64,000 nt of DNA, taken from contig NZ_LFRI01000165.1 of assembly GCF_001447195.1 (NCBI RefSeq), positions 43,435-107,434 of the forward strand, in the 5' to 3' direction. The stretch comes from Aquabacterium parvum. Its GTDB lineage: Bacteria; Pseudomonadota; Gammaproteobacteria; Burkholderiales; Burkholderiaceae_C. Under the pieces are notes generated by a model, which saw nothing but the letters and a program-made list of their open reading frames with translations, made no database searches and was not told the DNA's origin. How positions within the stretch are numbered: position 1 is the stretch's first letter; each line of letters opens with the position of its first letter. Made by a program: the position numbers and the translations under genes. Positions 46,760 to 57,502 of this stretch are shown here, piece after piece.

Positions 46760-47869
46760 ATGGCTGGAGTTTCCTGGGGTTCGCGCACCCGCCGCCCGGG
46801 TGCGTGGGCCTGGCAAAAGCGAGTCGGGGCGATGCTCTGGCTGTGTTGGCCCCTGGCGACCCAGGCGGCCGCCTACCTGTTCCCGGACAACCTGCCCGCT
46901 GGGTGCAGCGGCAGCGCTGGCGCGTACACCTGCGGCGCGGTCACGCTGTCCGCAGGGGACACGCTCAACGCGGTGGTCTCGCCCACCACCATCTCGTTCA
47001 CCTCGCTGAACGTGGGCAGCGCCAGCATCAACGCCGCAGGCTCGGCCGCCAACCTCACGCTCAACGTCAGCGGCATGCTGTCGGCTTCGGCCGGGGCGGT
47101 GGTCAAGGCCAACGTCAACGCGGGCAGCGTCTCCAGCAGCGGGGCGGTCAGCTACGGTGGCCACCTGGCCACCACCACCGGTGCGGTCACGCTGGGCGCA
47201 GGCACCACGGTCACCGGCGCCTTGAGCACCACCACGGGCGCCATCACCTTGCTCACCGGCACCTCCACCACGTACACGACGGTGGGCAGCGTCTCATCGG
47301 GCGGCACGGTCACCCTCAATGCCTACAACGGCGTCAATGGCGACCTCGTGGGCTACCTGGTCTCTGCTGCTGGCCACAACAACTTTGGCGGCTCGATCAC
47401 CTCCACGACGACCTATGTGAGCCTGGGCGGCCACGCCACCGTGGGCGGAAGCATCTACGCACAGACCTACGTCGACACGGGTGGCTACAGCAGTGTCGGA
47501 GGCAACATCACTTCCGCGACGTCCTACATCGACACCGGTGCGGCCACTTCGGTTGGCGGCTCGTTGGCGGCGCTCGGCACTTACGTCGACATCCATGGCA
47601 GCGCCACCGTCGGGGGCTCCATCAAGGCCGCGTCCTACGTCAGCATGACCACCAACAGCAGCGTGGGTGGCAACATCACGGCGCAAAGCACGGTCTACAT
47701 GGGCTCGGGCAGCACCGCAGGCAAGTGCGTTCGCTCCCAGGGATCGGGCTCCATCACGGTCCCCTCGGCCACGGCGGTGGGGGGGCGCCTGCTGCGGCGT
47801 CGGCAGCACCTGCGGCAACACCTGCGTGGTGGGGTCACCCAAGCCCGCAGCCTGCGCTTGGCCGTCTAG
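46760..47869 (+). CDS. mshQ: MshQ-like adhesin, N-terminal part (frameshifted from 3' part)
   Basis: An open frame of 369 codons from the ATG at 46760 (GAGAGGG upstream). A signal peptide (AMLWLCWPLATQAAA) is followed by a right-handed beta-helix-like domain with about five 18-19-residue repeats of the form VGGSI-x-A-x-TYVDTG (about residues 230-320), reminiscent of bactofilin- or pectate-lyase-like solenoids. Real homology is lost at 47779-47785, a run of seven Gs; the remaining 28 codons (RLLRRRQHLRQ...) are out-of-frame read-through. With six Gs the frame would join the 3' part into one protein of about 1,258 aa. It may be an inactivated gene, a phase-variable gene or a sequencing error. 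Confidence 0.8.
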   Translation: MAGVSWGSRTRRPGAWAWQKRVGAMLWLCWPLATQAAAYLFPDNLPAGCSGSAGAYTCGAVTLSAGDTLNAVVSPTTISFTSLNVGSASINAAGSAANLTLNVSGMLSASAGAVVKANVNAGSVSSSGAVSYGGHLATTTGAVTLGAGTTVTGALSTTTGAITLLTGTSTTYTTVGSVSSGGTVTLNAYNGVNGDLVGYLVSAAGHNNFGGSITSTTTYVSLGGHATVGGSIYAQTYVDTGGYSSVGGNITSATSYIDTGAATSVGGSLAALGTYVDIHGSATVGGSIKAASYVSMTTNSSVGGNITAQSTVYMGSGSTAGKCVRSQGSGSITVPSATAVGGRLLRRRQHLRQHLRGGVTQARSLRLAV

Positions 47870-50537
47870 CGGCCTGGTGGCCGAGTACCTGTTTGAAGAG
47901 ACCAGCTACAACGGCACGCACGGCGAGGTCAAAGACACCTCGGGCAGCAAGCGACACGGCACGATGCTCGGTGGCGTGGCCTCCACGGCCAGCGGCCGTG
48001 TTTGCCGTGGCATGGAGGTGCCGCGGAACACGTCCGCCACCGTGCAGGCTTTCGACACGGGCATCGACGTCAACACCATCGGCAGCATCGGCACCATCTC
48101 GTTTTGGTACAAGTCGATCGCCACCGGCACCGAGCACCGCATGCTGTTCGACGCCACCGAGTCGGCCTCGGGCAAGTTCTACCTCTACCGCGATGACTCG
48201 GGCAGCGGTGTGGACCTCAATGCCCACATCACCGACAGCGGCGGCACCGTGCGCGATGTCGACAAGCTCAACACCGTCACCGACGGCGCTTGGGCGCACA
48301 TCGTGGTGACGTGGCAGTTCAAGTCGGGTGGCGGTCCCATGAAGCTCTACGTCGATGGCAACTTGCAGGACTCGCAAACCTACTCATCCACCGCCATCAA
48401 CAACGCCATCGGCCGGCTCGTCTTCGGTGACAACCGCAGCGCCTCGTCGGTGGAGCTCAATTCAGCGTATGGCACGATCGACCAGGTCCGCATCTACGAC
48501 GCGGAACTGACCGCCTCCGAGGTCTCGGCGCTTTACGCCGAATCCACCACCTGCACCGCCGCCACCTTGCACCACGTCGAGGTGACGATGAACAGCGCAT
48601 CGGGCGTGACCTGCAAGGCCGAAGACGTGACCATCAAGGCCTGCGCCAACGCGGCCTGCTCGACACCCTACACCGGCGGGCTCAATGGCACGGTGAGCTT
48701 CACCGGCACGCCCACGGTCACGGGCACCAAAACCTTTGCCATCGCCTCGGGCAGCAGCACCGCCACGGTGTCGGTGCAGGTCACCACGCCGGGATCGGTC
48801 ACGCTGGGCCTGAGCGGCCTGTCCAGCGCGCCCTCTGCGGGCAGTGCGCCTTACTGTGGCTTGGGCACGGCTGCCGCAGCGGGCGGCAGTTGCGTGTTCA
48901 CCTCAGCCGACACGGGCTTGCTCTTCGACGTGCCGCACCACGTTGCCGGCGACACCCAGTCGGTCACCGTCAGCGCGGTGCGCAAGGCGGACAACAGCCT
49001 GATGTGCACCCCGGCATTTGCCAGCGTCAGCAAGGCCATCCAGTTCAGCTGCTCGCACGGCAACCCCAGCACGGGCTTCGTGCCGGTGAGGGTGGCGGGC
49101 ACCGCGCTCAACGCGGGCAACAACGCCGCCGCAGCTTGCGATGGCACGAGCCGCAGCGTCTCGCTGACGTTCAACGCCAGTGGCGCGGCCACCACCAGCT
49201 TTGACTACGCCGACGCGGGCCAGGTGAACCTGAGCGCGTCCTACTCGTCGAGCTCGGGCAGCGATGCGGGCCTGAGCATGACCGGATCGGACACCTTCGT
49301 TGCCGCGCCAGCCGGCTTCGCTTTCAGCAACGTGACGGCGGGGCCCATCAAGGCGGGCGCGAGTTTCTCCGCCACCGTGACGGCCCTGAACCGCGCCAAC
49401 GTGGCCACGCCCAACTTCGGGCGCGAGACCGTGCCTGCCGCGCCCACCCTGGTGTTCACCAAGCGCCAGCCCACCGGTGGCGGCAGCCAATCGGGCACTT
49501 TTTCGGGCAGCCTGGGCGGCTTCAGTGGTGGCGCGGCACAGGCCCATGCCTTGAGCTGGAGCGAGGTGGGTAACGGCGACCTGTCGGTCAGCTGGAGCGA
49601 CCACCTGGGTTCGGGCATCGGTGTCAGCGGCACCACGGGCAGTGGTGCGGTGGGCAACGTCGGCCCCTTCATTGCCTCTCACTTCACGGTGACCGCCACG
49701 CAGGCCTGCACCACCGGCGCGGCCTTCACCTACAGCGGCGAGCCTTTCAGCATGACGGTGACGGCGCGCAACCTCGCGGGTGATGTCACCCGCAACCACG
49801 ACGGCACCGGCAGCATGTCGCCCAGCTTTGCCAAAACCACCACCTTGAGCGCGGTCGCCAACGGCGGCCTGGGCGCCTTGGCGGTCACCAGCCTGGCACC
49901 TTCGGCCTTTGCGGCGGGGGAGGCCACTTTCAACACCCAGAGCTTCACCTACACCAACAAGCTCACGGCACCGGCCTCGGTGGTGCTGCGCGCAGTTGAC
50001 AGCGACGGCGTCACCTCCGAGAACAAGACCGAGCAGGGCCCCAATGTGCGCAGCGGTCGGCTCCAGGTCTCCAACGCCTTCGGGTCGGGGCGAGACCCCT
50101 TGCGGGTGCCCGTGACGACCCAGTACTGGTCAGGCAAGGCCTGGGTGGTCAACGACGCCGACGGCTGCACTTCGCTGCCTGCGGCGTCGGTGGTGCGTGC
50201 TCGTTACCTGGACAGCAAGGGTGTGCTCACCAGCGCCTGGACGAGCACCGTTTCGGCTGGTGTCACCTTGGTCAACGGCCAAGGTGGCTTCGTGTTGTCG
50301 GCTCCGACCAGCAGCGGCACCGGCTCGCTGGACCTGAGCGTGAACCTGGGCACCACGACCACCGACCAGTCCTGCTTGAGCGCTCACCCCGCCAGCGTGG
50401 GGGCGCAGCGCCCCTGGCTGCGTTCGCTCAACGGCAGTTGCGCTGCCACTTACGACCGCGACCCTTCTGCCCGGGCCACCTTCGGCGTCTTCGCACCCGA
50501 GACCCAGCGGGTCATCCACACGCGCGATCTGTTCTGA
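47778..50537 (+). CDS. mshQ: MshQ-like adhesin, LamG + DUF6701 part (frameshifted from 5' part)
   Basis: About 919 codons in the frame entered after the G7 tract. A Cys-rich neck (ACCGVGSTCGNTC, then PKPAACAWPSSG) leads to a LamG/concanavalin-type domain (LVAEYLFEETSYNGTHG, ISFWYKS, HIVVTW, KLYVDGNLQD, IDQVRIYDAELTASEV; DNA about 47870-48545). Ig-like modules with CKAEDVTIKACANAAC follow, and a C-terminal DUF6701 domain ends RATFGVFAPETQRVIHTRDLF-like. This LamG plus DUF6701 order is that of MshQ. No ribosome-binding site or start codon is suited to independent translation, so it depends on restoring the frame. Codon use matches neighbouring genes. Confidence 0.8.
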   Translation, partial: WGGACCGVGSTCGNTCVVGSPKPAACAWPSSGLVAEYLFEETSYNGTHGEVKDTSGSKRHGTMLGGVASTASGRVCRGMEVPRNTSATVQAFDTGIDVNTIGSIGTISFWYKSIATGTEHRMLFDATESASGKFYLYRDDSGSGVDLNAHITDSGGTVRDVDKLNTVTDGAWAHIVVTWQFKSGGGPMKLYVDGNLQDSQTYSSTAINNAIGRLVFGDNRSASSVELNSAYGTIDQVRIYDAELTASEVSALYAESTTCTAATLHHVEVTMNSASGVTCKAEDVTIKACANAACSTPYTGGLNGTVSFTGTPTVTGTKTFAIASGSSTATVSVQVTTPGSVTLGLSGLSSAPSAGSAPYCGLGTAAAAGGSCVFTSADTGLLFDVPHHVAGDTQSVTVSAVRKADNSLMCTPAFASVSKAIQFSCSHGNPSTGFVPVRVAGTALNAGNNAAAACDGTSRSVSLTFNASGAATTSFDYADAGQVNLSASYSSSSGSDAGLSMTGSDTFVAAPAGFAFSNVTAGPIKAGASFSATVTALNRANVATPNFGRETVPAAPTLVFTKRQPTGGGSQSGTFSGSLGGFSGGAAQAHALSWSEVGNGDLSVSWSDHLGSGIGVSGTTGSGAVGNVGPFIASHFTVTATQACTTGAAFTYSGEPFSMTVTARNLAGDVTRNHDGTGSMSPSFAKTTTLSAVANGGLGALAVTSLAPSAFAAGEATFNTQSFTYTNKLTAPASVVLRAVDSDGVTSENKTEQGPNVRSGRLQVSNAFGSGRDPLRVPVTTQYWSGKAWVVNDADGCTSLPAASVVRARYLDSKGVLTSAWTSTVSAGVTLVNGQGGFVLSAPTSSGTGSLDLSVNLGTTTTDQSCLSAHPASVGAQRPWLRSLNGSCAATYDRDPSARATFGVFAPETQRVIHTRDLF
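47779..47785 (+). other. G7 homopolymer tract at the mshQ frame junction
   Basis: Seven consecutive Gs follow GGT. The upstream frame is GTG-GGG-GGG-CGC, while the downstream homologous frame requires GTG-GGG-GGC-GCC, i.e. six Gs. A one-base slip therefore switches the adhesin between truncated and full length. Confidence 0.85.
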
Positions 50538-50539
50538 AT

Positions 50540-51388
50540 TCAGCCCCCTCGGGCCATCGCCATCAGGCGCGCGATGCGCTCTTCGGTGGCGGGGTGGGTC
50601 GAGAACAGGCCGCGCAGGCCACCGCCCGACAACGGGTTCATGATCATCATCTGCGCCGTTTCGGGGTGGGCTTCGGCCGGGCCCAGGGGGATGCCCTGTG
50701 CATAGCGGTGGATCTTGTCGAGCGCGCTGGCCAGGGCCTGCGGGTCGCCTGAAATTTCGGCGCCACCGCGGTCGGCTTCGAACTCGCGCGCACGGCTGAT
50801 GGCCATCTGGATCAGGCTGGCGGCCAGCGGGGCCAGGATGGCCACGGCGATGCCGGCGATCGGGTTGGCAGGTCGGCCCTCCGAGTCACGGCCGCCGAAG
50901 AAGGCCGCGAAGTTCGCCAGCATCGAGATCGCACCGGCCATGGTGGCGCTGATGGTGCTGATGAGGATGTCCCGGTGCTTGACGTGGGCCAGCTCGTGCG
51001 CCATCACGCCACGCAGCTCGCGCTCGCTGAGCACGTTGAGGATGCCGGTGGTCGCGGCCACGGCGGCGTTCTCGGGGTTGCGGCCAGTGGCGAACGCGTT
51101 GGGTGCTGCCTCGTCGATCAGGTAGACCTTGGGCATGGGCATTTGCGCGCGCTGGGCCAGCTCGCGCACCATGCCGTAAAAGCGCGGCGCCGAGGTCTCG
51201 TCCACCTCGCGGGCGTTGTACATCTTCAGCACCATCTTGTCGGAGAACCAGTAGCTGAAGAAGTTCATGCCCACGGCCACGACCAGCGCCAGCATCATGC
51301 CGGCCTTGCCCCCGAGCATGCTGCCGATGGCCATGAAGAGGGCGGTGATCGCCGCCATCAGGATGGCGGTTTTCATCATGTTGAACAT
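50540..51388 (-). CDS. htpX: Zinc metalloprotease HtpX
   Basis: A protein of 282 aa (M48B family). Two N-terminal membrane helices ([21 protein letters not shown] and [19 protein letters not shown]) are followed by a zinc site HELAH near residue 131, a downstream glutamate in FEADRGGAE, and further helices. HtpX degrades damaged membrane proteins at the inner membrane. It lies 84 bp downstream of fmt and converges on mshQ with a 2-bp gap. Confidence 0.96.
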   Translation of the reverse strand: MFNMMKTAILMAAITALFMAIGSMLGGKAGMMLALVVAVGMNFFSYWFSDKMVLKMYNAREVDETSAPRFYGMVRELAQRAQMPMPKVYLIDEAAPNAFATGRNPENAAVAATTGILNVLSERELRGVMAHELAHVKHRDILISTISATMAGAISMLANFAAFFGGRDSEGRPANPIAGIAVAILAPLAASLIQMAISRAREFEADRGGAEISGDPQALASALDKIHRYAQGIPLGPAEAHPETAQMMIMNPLSGGGLRGLFSTHPATEERIARLMAMARGG

Positions 51389-51472
51389 GGTTTCGGGCCT
51401 CCTGACCCGTCAGGCGAATGAAGACGCCACCTCATGGTGGCAGGACACACATGCGGATGCTGCCGCAGGCTT

Positions 51473-52435
51473 TCAAGCCAATGAAGCGGGCAGGGTGCAG
51501 CTTTGCAGAAATTCACGCGCAGCCACCCGTTTGCCGCCCGGGCGTTGCAAGGTGTGCAAGGCCAGGGCCTGCTCGCCGCAGGCCACCACCAGGGTGTCGC
51601 CCTGGCCATGCAGCACCTCGCCGGGCGCGCCGCTGGCCGGCACCACGCTGGCGCGCCACAGCTTGACCACCTCGGGGCCTTTTTCGGTGGGCAGCGTGAA
51701 GGTGCAGCCCGGGAAGGGGTCGAAGGCGCGCACTCGGCGCTCGATCACGGCTGCTGGCTGAGACCAGTCGATCGCGGCCTCGGCCTTCTCGATCTTGTGG
51801 GCGTAGTTCACGCCCTCCGAAGGCTGCGGTGTGCGCACCAGGCTGCCCGCCTGGGACAGTGCCTCGACGATGAGCCGGCCGCCCAGCGCAGCCAGGCGGT
51901 CGTGCAGCACGGCGGTGGTGTCGTCGGCGCGAATCGGTTCGGCGCCGATCAGCAGCATGTCGCCCGTGTCCAGCCCGGCGTCCATCTGCATGATGGTGAT
52001 GCCGGTTTGCGCATCACCGGCTTCGATGGAGCGGTGGATGGGCGCGGCCCCGCGCCAGCGCGGCAGCAGCGAGCCGTGGATGTTCAGGCAGCCCAGGCGC
52101 GGCAGGTCCAGCGTCCACTGCGGCAGGATCAGGCCATAGGCGGCCACCACCATCACGTCGGGCTGCGCGGCCAGCAGGGCGTCGCGTGCGGCGGCGGCCT
52201 CATCCGGGTACTTGCCATCGAGCCTCAGGCTGTGCGGCTGCGCCACGGGCAAGCCGTGTTGGAGCGCGACCTGCTTGACCGCCGAGGCCTGTAGCTTCAT
52301 GCCGCGCCCGGCGGGGCGATCGGGCTGGGTCAGCACCAGGGGCACGGTGTGCCCCGCCGCCAGGATGGCGTCGAGCGCCACGGCGGCGAATTCGGGCGTG
52401 CCGGCGAAGGCCACGCGCAGCGGGGTGGTGGTCAT
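51473..52435 (-). CDS. fmt: Methionyl-tRNA formyltransferase
   Basis: A protein of 320 aa. [22 protein letters not shown] opens the formyl-transferase fold, and the [14 protein letters not shown] catalytic segment and the following DTGDMLL motif are intact. The C-terminal OB-like tRNA-binding domain is present. It formylates initiator Met-tRNA. It starts 10 bp after def, its usual partner. Confidence 0.97.
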   Translation of the reverse strand: MTTTPLRVAFAGTPEFAAVALDAILAAGHTVPLVLTQPDRPAGRGMKLQASAVKQVALQHGLPVAQPHSLRLDGKYPDEAAAARDALLAAQPDVMVVAAYGLILPQWTLDLPRLGCLNIHGSLLPRWRGAAPIHRSIEAGDAQTGITIMQMDAGLDTGDMLLIGAEPIRADDTTAVLHDRLAALGGRLIVEALSQAGSLVRTPQPSEGVNYAHKIEKAEAAIDWSQPAAVIERRVRAFDPFPGCTFTLPTEKGPEVVKLWRASVVPASGAPGEVLHGQGDTLVVACGEQALALHTLQRPGGKRVAAREFLQSCTLPASLA

Positions 52436-52445
52436 CGGCGTGGCG

Positions 52446-52952
52446 TCATTCGTCGTCGCGGGCGCGCTTGACCAGCTTGGTCTTGATGCGGTTGCGCTTG
52501 AGCGGCGAGAGGTATTCCACGAACACCTTGCCCAGCAGGTGGTCGAGCTCGTGCTGCACGCACACGGCCAGCAGCTCGTCGCCTTCGAATTCGTAGGACT
52601 GGCCGTCGCGGTTGAGCGCGCGCACCTTCACGCGGGCGTGGCGGTCGACCTTGTCGTAGATGGTGGGCACCGACAGGCAGCCTTCTTCCCAGACGATCAT
52701 CTCCTCGCTGGCCCAGGTGATCTCGGGGTTGATGAGCACGCGCGGCTCGTTGCGCTCTTCGCTGGTGTCGATGACGACCACGCGCACGTGGCGGTCGACC
52801 TGCGTGGCGGCCAGGCCCACGCCCTTGGCGTCGTACATGGTTTCCAGCATGTCGTCGACCAGCTGTTTGATGGTGTCGTCGACCTCGGCCACGGGCTTGG
52901 CAACCGTGTGCAGGCGTGGATCGGGGTAGCGGAGGATGGGCAGCAGGGCCAT
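52446..52952 (-). CDS. def: Peptide deformylase
   Basis: A protein of 168 aa from the ATG at 52952, the family start ([13 protein letters not shown]). The three motifs are complete: [16 protein letters not shown] (metal-ligand Cys) and HELDHLLG. It removes the formyl group from nascent proteins. A much longer upstream frame is chance coding. Confidence 0.97.
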   Translation of the reverse strand: MALLPILRYPDPRLHTVAKPVAEVDDTIKQLVDDMLETMYDAKGVGLAATQVDRHVRVVVIDTSEERNEPRVLINPEITWASEEMIVWEEGCLSVPTIYDKVDRHARVKVRALNRDGQSYEFEGDELLAVCVQHELDHLLGKVFVEYLSPLKRNRIKTKLVKRARDDE

Positions 52953-53072
52953 GAAAAAGGGTTCGTCCAGAGGAGGGAAGGCCCGGAGGCCGCCCGATGG
53001 GGGTTGTGGGAGCAGCGCAACGAGGGCGTCGCCGAAGGGCGCGCCACCCGGGGTAACACGGCGCAATTTCCA

Positions 53073-53102
53073 TTGCGACCGTGCGACTTTTGCGGGCAGA
53101 AT
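53073..53102 (+). promoter_or_regulatory. Possible sigma70 promoter for the LysM-dprA genes
   Basis: TTGCGA (53073-53078) and CAGAAT (53097-53102) with 18 bp between them, 90 bp ahead of the LysM start in the 239-bp gap divergent from def. The match is fair only. Confidence 0.4.
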
Positions 53103-53191
53103 CCTTCGATCCAGGGGTGGATTTTGCCGAATCCCGAGCCCCACTGTCCACGTCAAGGCCGAATTCAAGGCTGTCCATGGAGGCTGTTTCG

Positions 53192-54373
53192 ATGTCCCAG
53201 CGTTCGCTGTCCCCGCGTTTGTCCATTCGCCGCGAGACGTTCGCACCGCTGGCTGCGGCCACCGCCCTGTGCTTTGGCGTGTTGGCCAACACCGTTTCGG
53301 CCGAGCCCAATTTCCCGATCACGGCCAAGCAGAAGGCCACCGCGCAGCAGGTCTCCGAAGCCGGCGTGCCGCTGTCCGAGCTCTCGCCCAACGCCCCCGA
53401 CAGCCACACCGTCAAGCGCGGAGACACCCTCTGGGGCATCTCGGGCCTGTTCCTGAAGTCGCCCTGGCGCTGGCCGGAGCTGTGGGGCATGAACCTGCAG
53501 CAGATCCGCAACCCCCACCTCATCTTCCCGGGGCAGGTGCTGTACCTGGACAAGAGCAACGGCCGCGCGCGCCTGCGCCTGGGCCAGCCCGTCAGCGGCG
53601 ACGCCAAGCTCTCGCCGCGCGTGCGCGAAGGCAGCCTCAACGACGCCATCGCCACGGTGCCCATCCACCTGCTCGAGCCATTCTTCAACGAAGCCGTCAT
53701 CTTCGAGTCTTCCGATGAGCTGCTGACCGCGCCGCGCGTGGTCGCCACCCAGGAAGGCCGCGTCATGCTGGGCCGGGGCGAGACCGCCTACGTGCGTGGC
53801 AACCTGGACGGTCGCCGCGACTGGCGCCTGTTCCGCCAGCCCAAGCCGCTGCGCGATCCGAGCACCCGCGAAGTCCTCGGCTATGAGGCCGCCTACGTCG
53901 GCACCATGACGCTGACCCGCGAAGGCGCCGAAGGCACCGGTGCCGACGGCAAGTCCCTGGTCATCCCGTCCACCTTCACCGTCACCAGCATCCGCCAGGA
54001 AGCCGGCACGGGCGATCGCCTGGCCCCGGTGCCCCCGCGCGATTTCGACAACATCGCGCCGCACGCCCCGAAAGACCCGGTGGGTGGCCAGATCGTGTCC
54101 ATCTACGGCGAGTCGCTGACCGCTGGCCAGAACCAGATCGTGGCGCTCAACCGTGGCAGCCGTGACGGCCTGGACCGTGGCACCGTGCTGGCCCTGTGGC
54201 GCGACGGTGCCACCGTGCGAGACACCACCACCGACACCAAGGAGCTCATCAAGCTGCCCGATGAGCGCCACGGCCTGCTGTTCGTCTTCCGGGTGTTCGA
54301 CCGCATGTCCTACGCGCTGATCCTGAACGTGCAGGAGCCGGTCAAGGCGGGTGATCGCTTCACCCAGCCCTGA
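53192..54373 (+). CDS. Exported LysM-domain protein
   Basis: A protein of 393 aa from the ATG at 53192, chosen because GGAGG (53179-53183) sits 8 nt upstream; an ATG at 53177 contains that site and is less likely. A signal peptide of about 44 residues ([18 protein letters not shown]) is followed by one LysM domain near residues 70-120 ([18 protein letters not shown], then [15 protein letters not shown]). A long C-terminal region of unknown fold includes [21 protein letters not shown]. It should bind peptidoglycan in the periplasm. The LysM-dprA pair opposite def-fmt is a conserved arrangement in Burkholderiales as I recall. Confidence 0.9.
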   Translation: MSQRSLSPRLSIRRETFAPLAAATALCFGVLANTVSAEPNFPITAKQKATAQQVSEAGVPLSELSPNAPDSHTVKRGDTLWGISGLFLKSPWRWPELWGMNLQQIRNPHLIFPGQVLYLDKSNGRARLRLGQPVSGDAKLSPRVREGSLNDAIATVPIHLLEPFFNEAVIFESSDELLTAPRVVATQEGRVMLGRGETAYVRGNLDGRRDWRLFRQPKPLRDPSTREVLGYEAAYVGTMTLTREGAEGTGADGKSLVIPSTFTVTSIRQEAGTGDRLAPVPPRDFDNIAPHAPKDPVGGQIVSIYGESLTAGQNQIVALNRGSRDGLDRGTVLALWRDGATVRDTTTDTKELIKLPDERHGLLFVFRVFDRMSYALILNVQEPVKAGDRFTQP

Positions 54374-54423
54374 TCCAGGCCTGGTCACGCACCTGTCCCG
54401 GGTGCGGCGCTTGAAGTTGGAGG

Positions 54424-54465
54424 CCGCCCCGGTGTCCGCCCGGACACCGCCGGGCGCTTTTTTTT
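54424..54465 (+). terminator. Intrinsic terminator after the LysM gene
   Basis: An 8-bp perfect stem GGTGTCCG/CGGACACC (54431-54448), extended by flanking GC pairs and followed by eight Ts at 54458-54465. It ends 11 nt before the dprA start. Confidence 0.88.
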
Positions 54466-54476
54466 GAGCCTCCGAC

Positions 54477-55643
54477 TTGTCTTTCTCTCCTGATGAACTG
54501 GGCGCCTGGTTGCGCCTGCTGCTGGTGCCTGGCCTGGGGCCGGCATCTGCCCGTCGCCTGCTGGCGGCGTTTGGCTCGCCCCAGGCGGTGTTTGCCGCCT
54601 CCCCCGATGCGGTGCGCGCGGTGTTGCCCCGATTTGCCCCTGCCGCCCTGCAGGCCGACTCGGGCTGGCAGGCCGAGCTTGAGCGCACCTGGATGTGGCT
54701 GCAAGGCGGTCAAGAAGGCATCGACCGTGCCGTGCTGACCTTGGCCGACAAGGCCTACCCCACGCCCTTGCTCGATGCGGTCGACCCGCCGCTGGTGCTC
54801 TTTGCCGAGGGCGACCTGAGCCGCTGGCAGCGACCCGCGGTGGCGATCGTGGGCAGCCGCAACCCGACTCAGCAAGGCGTCGAGAACGCCCACGCATTTG
54901 CACGCGCGCTCAGCGAAGCCGGGGTGGTCGTGGTGTCGGGCCTGGCCCGTGGGGTCGATGCGGCCGCGCACGATGGCGCGTTGCAACCGCTCGAAGCAAG
55001 TGAGCCGACTCCCGGTGTTCAAGGGGCCGGGGGGACCATCGCCGTGCTGGGCACCGGGTTCAACGAGGTCTACCCCAAAGGCCACAAGCCCCTGGCCCGC
55101 CGCGTCGCCCGCAATGGCCTGGTGCTGTCGGAGTTCCCCTTGAACACCCCGCCGCTGGCCGCCAACTTTCCTCGCCGCAACCGCATCGTGGCGGCCCTCT
55201 CGCGCGGCACGCTGGTGGTCGAGGCGGCCGTGCAATCGGGCTCGCTCATCACGGCGCGGCTGGCCAACGAGATGGGGCGTGAGGTGCTGGCCATCCCAGG
55301 CTCCATCCATTCTCCGCAAGCCAAGGGTTGCCATGCGCTGATCAAGCAGGGCGCCAAGCTGGTCGAGACCGCGCAGGACGTGCTCGAAGAATTGCGGCTG
55401 GGCGCGCCCTCGCCGATCGGACCCGAGCCGGCGACCTCGCACATCGAGGCCTCTGGCGACGGTGCTGACGCCGAAGACCCGGTCTTGCGCGCCATGGGCC
55501 ACGACCCGGTGGGCCAGGATGCGCTGTCGGCGCGCACAGGCCTGGGGCCGGCCGAGCTGGGCGCGCGCTTGCTCGAGCTCGAGCTGATGGGGCAGGTGGC
55601 GCGCTTGCCCGGGGCCTTGTTCCAGCGCCTGGCGCGGGCCTGA
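54477..55643 (+). CDS. dprA: DNA-processing protein DprA
   Basis: A protein of 388 aa from a TTG start at 54477, which places the family's [24 protein letters not shown] opening at the N-terminus; no ATG is available in this frame. The extended Rossmann fold includes [11 protein letters not shown] near residue 123, [19 protein letters not shown], and the later [20 protein letters not shown] and [12 protein letters not shown] segments. A C-terminal winged-helix (DprA_WH) lies from about 320. DprA loads RecA on incoming single-stranded DNA during natural transformation. Confidence 0.95.
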   Translation: MSFSPDELGAWLRLLLVPGLGPASARRLLAAFGSPQAVFAASPDAVRAVLPRFAPAALQADSGWQAELERTWMWLQGGQEGIDRAVLTLADKAYPTPLLDAVDPPLVLFAEGDLSRWQRPAVAIVGSRNPTQQGVENAHAFARALSEAGVVVVSGLARGVDAAAHDGALQPLEASEPTPGVQGAGGTIAVLGTGFNEVYPKGHKPLARRVARNGLVLSEFPLNTPPLAANFPRRNRIVAALSRGTLVVEAAVQSGSLITARLANEMGREVLAIPGSIHSPQAKGCHALIKQGAKLVETAQDVLEELRLGAPSPIGPEPATSHIEASGDGADAEDPVLRAMGHDPVGQDALSARTGLGPAELGARLLELELMGQVARLPGALFQRLARA

Positions 55644-55690
55644 ATGCGCCCTGGGCCCGAGGGGGTGCGGGTCGGTGGTACAACCGCTGG

Positions 55691-56374
55691 GTGACCACGC
55701 TGAAGAACCTGGGCCTTGCGCCCTATGAAAACACCATGCGTGCGATGCAGGACTTCACCGAGCAGCGCACCGACGACACCCCTGACGAGATCTGGGTCTG
55801 CCAGCACCCGCCGGTGTTCACGCAGGGCCTGGCCGGCAAGGCCGAGCACGTGCTGCTCAACCCTCCGGGGCCGGGCCACATCCCCGTGGTGCAGACCAAC
55901 CGCGGCGGGCAGGTGACCTACCACGGCCCCGGTCAGGTGGTGGCCTACCCGCTGCTGGATCTCAGGCGGCGTGGCTACTTCGTCAAGGAGTACGTCTACC
56001 GCGTGGAGCAGGCCGTGCTGCGCACCCTGCAGGACCTGGGCGTGACCGGCCATCGCGTGGCGGGCGCCCCCGGCATCTACGTGCGGCTGGACGACCCGTT
56101 TGCGCACGCCGCGCTCACCGGCCCGGTCGACCCCGCCGACCCGTTCCGGGGCCTGGGCAAGGTCGCGGCCATCGGCATCAAGGTGACGCGCCACTGCAGC
56201 TACCACGGTGTGGCGCTGAACGTGGACATGGACCTGTCGCCCTACGGCCGCATCAACCCCTGCGGCTACAACGGCCTCAAGACGGTGGACCTGGCCAGCC
56301 TGGGCGTGCACGTGGGCTGGGACGAGGCCGCCGCGCGTTTCGTGCAGCACCTGGACGCGCAGCTGGCGCCTTGA
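55691..56374 (+). CDS. lipB: Octanoyltransferase LipB
   Basis: A protein of 227 aa from a GTG at 55691. The [23 protein letters not shown] motif and the catalytic pair (Lys in IGIKVTR, Cys in HCSYHG) are intact, followed by [19 protein letters not shown]. LipB transfers octanoyl from ACP to lipoyl domains. It is 62 bp before lipA. ybeD, its common neighbour, is far upstream in this genome. Confidence 0.96.
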   Translation: MTTLKNLGLAPYENTMRAMQDFTEQRTDDTPDEIWVCQHPPVFTQGLAGKAEHVLLNPPGPGHIPVVQTNRGGQVTYHGPGQVVAYPLLDLRRRGYFVKEYVYRVEQAVLRTLQDLGVTGHRVAGAPGIYVRLDDPFAHAALTGPVDPADPFRGLGKVAAIGIKVTRHCSYHGVALNVDMDLSPYGRINPCGYNGLKTVDLASLGVHVGWDEAAARFVQHLDAQLAP

Positions 56375-56436
56375 GCGTGGGGCACTGCGGCCCGCCACAT
56401 GGCGGCCCGCTGGCCGATGGGCTACAGTTTCGGGAT

Positions 56437-57495
56437 ATGTCCGAGCCCACCACGCCCCCCTCGACCCCGGCCGCGCCACAAGCGCCAGCCACCGGGTCGT
56501 CCGCCGCTTCCGCACCCGTGAGCGCATCGCCTGCCGCCGCATCCCCCTCCGCCTACGACCCTTCCGCCAAGCAGAAGGCCCAGGCCAAGACCGCGCGCAT
56601 CCCCATCAAGATCGTGCCGGCTGGCGAGGTGCTGAAAAAACCCGAGTGGATCCGCGTCAAGGCCGGCTCGCCCAGCACCCGCTTCTACGAGATCAAGAAC
56701 ATCCTGCGCGAGCACAAGCTGCACACGGTGTGCGAAGAGGCCTCGTGCCCCAACATCGGTGAGTGCTTCGGCCACGGCACGGCCACGTTCATGATCATGG
56801 GCGACAAGTGCACGCGCCGCTGCCCCTTCTGCGACGTGGGCCATGGCCGTCCCGACCCGTTGGACGTCAACGAGCCGGCCAACCTGGCCAAGACGATCGC
56901 GGCGCTCAAACTCAAGTACGTGGTCATCACCTCGGTCGACCGCGATGACCTGCGCGACGGTGGCGCCGGCCACTTCGTGGAGTGCATCAAGCAAGTCCGC
57001 GAGCAATCGCCGGCCACGCGCATCGAGATCCTGGTGCCCGACTTCCGTGGCCGCGACGAGCGCGCTTTGGAAATCCTCAAGGCCGCACCGCCCGACGTGA
57101 TGAACCACAACCTGGAAACCGCGCCGCGCCTGTACAAGGAAGCGCGCCCGGGCTCCGACTACCAGTTCAGCCTGAACCTGCTCAAGAAGTTCAAGGCCCT
57201 GCACCCCGACGTGCCGACCAAGAGCGGCATCATGGTCGGCCTGGGCGAGACCGATGAAGAGGTTTACCAGGTCATGCGCGACATGCGCGAGCACGGCATC
57301 GACATGATCACCATCGGCCAGTACCTGGCGCCGTCGGGGCACCACCTGCCGGTGCGCCGCTACGTGCACCCGGACACCTTCAAGGCGTTCGAAGAAGAGG
57401 CCAAGCGCATGGGCTTCACGCACGCGGCGGTGGGGGCGATGGTGCGATCGAGCTACCACGCCGATCAGCAGGCCGCGCAAGCCGGGGTGCGCTGA
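56437..57495 (+). CDS. lipA: Lipoyl synthase LipA
   Basis: A protein of 352 aa from the ATG at 56437. After a Pro/Ala/Ser-rich N-terminal extension of about 65 residues, the auxiliary cluster cysteines are in [12 protein letters not shown]. The radical-SAM CxxxCxxC is at Cys125, Cys129 and Cys132 (CTRRCPFC). The [18 protein letters not shown] and [17 protein letters not shown] motifs confirm LipA. It inserts two sulphurs into octanoyl-lipoyl domains. Confidence 0.97.
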   Translation: MSEPTTPPSTPAAPQAPATGSSAASAPVSASPAAASPSAYDPSAKQKAQAKTARIPIKIVPAGEVLKKPEWIRVKAGSPSTRFYEIKNILREHKLHTVCEEASCPNIGECFGHGTATFMIMGDKCTRRCPFCDVGHGRPDPLDVNEPANLAKTIAALKLKYVVITSVDRDDLRDGGAGHFVECIKQVREQSPATRIEILVPDFRGRDERALEILKAAPPDVMNHNLETAPRLYKEARPGSDYQFSLNLLKKFKALHPDVPTKSGIMVGLGETDEEVYQVMRDMREHGIDMITIGQYLAPSGHHLPVRRYVHPDTFKAFEEEAKRMGFTHAAVGAMVRSSYHADQQAAQAGVR

Positions 57496-57502
57496 GGTCG
57501 CC

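Noticed and set aside
47390..47720. CRISPR or DNA-level tandem repeat
   Set aside because: The repeats are protein-level 18-19-residue beta-helix turns with variable DNA; no conserved direct repeats with spacers were seen anywhere in the window.
52446..53246. A 266-residue peptide deformylase from 53246
   Set aside because: The upstream 98 residues overlap the divergent LysM promoter and start and have no homology; the family start is at 52952.
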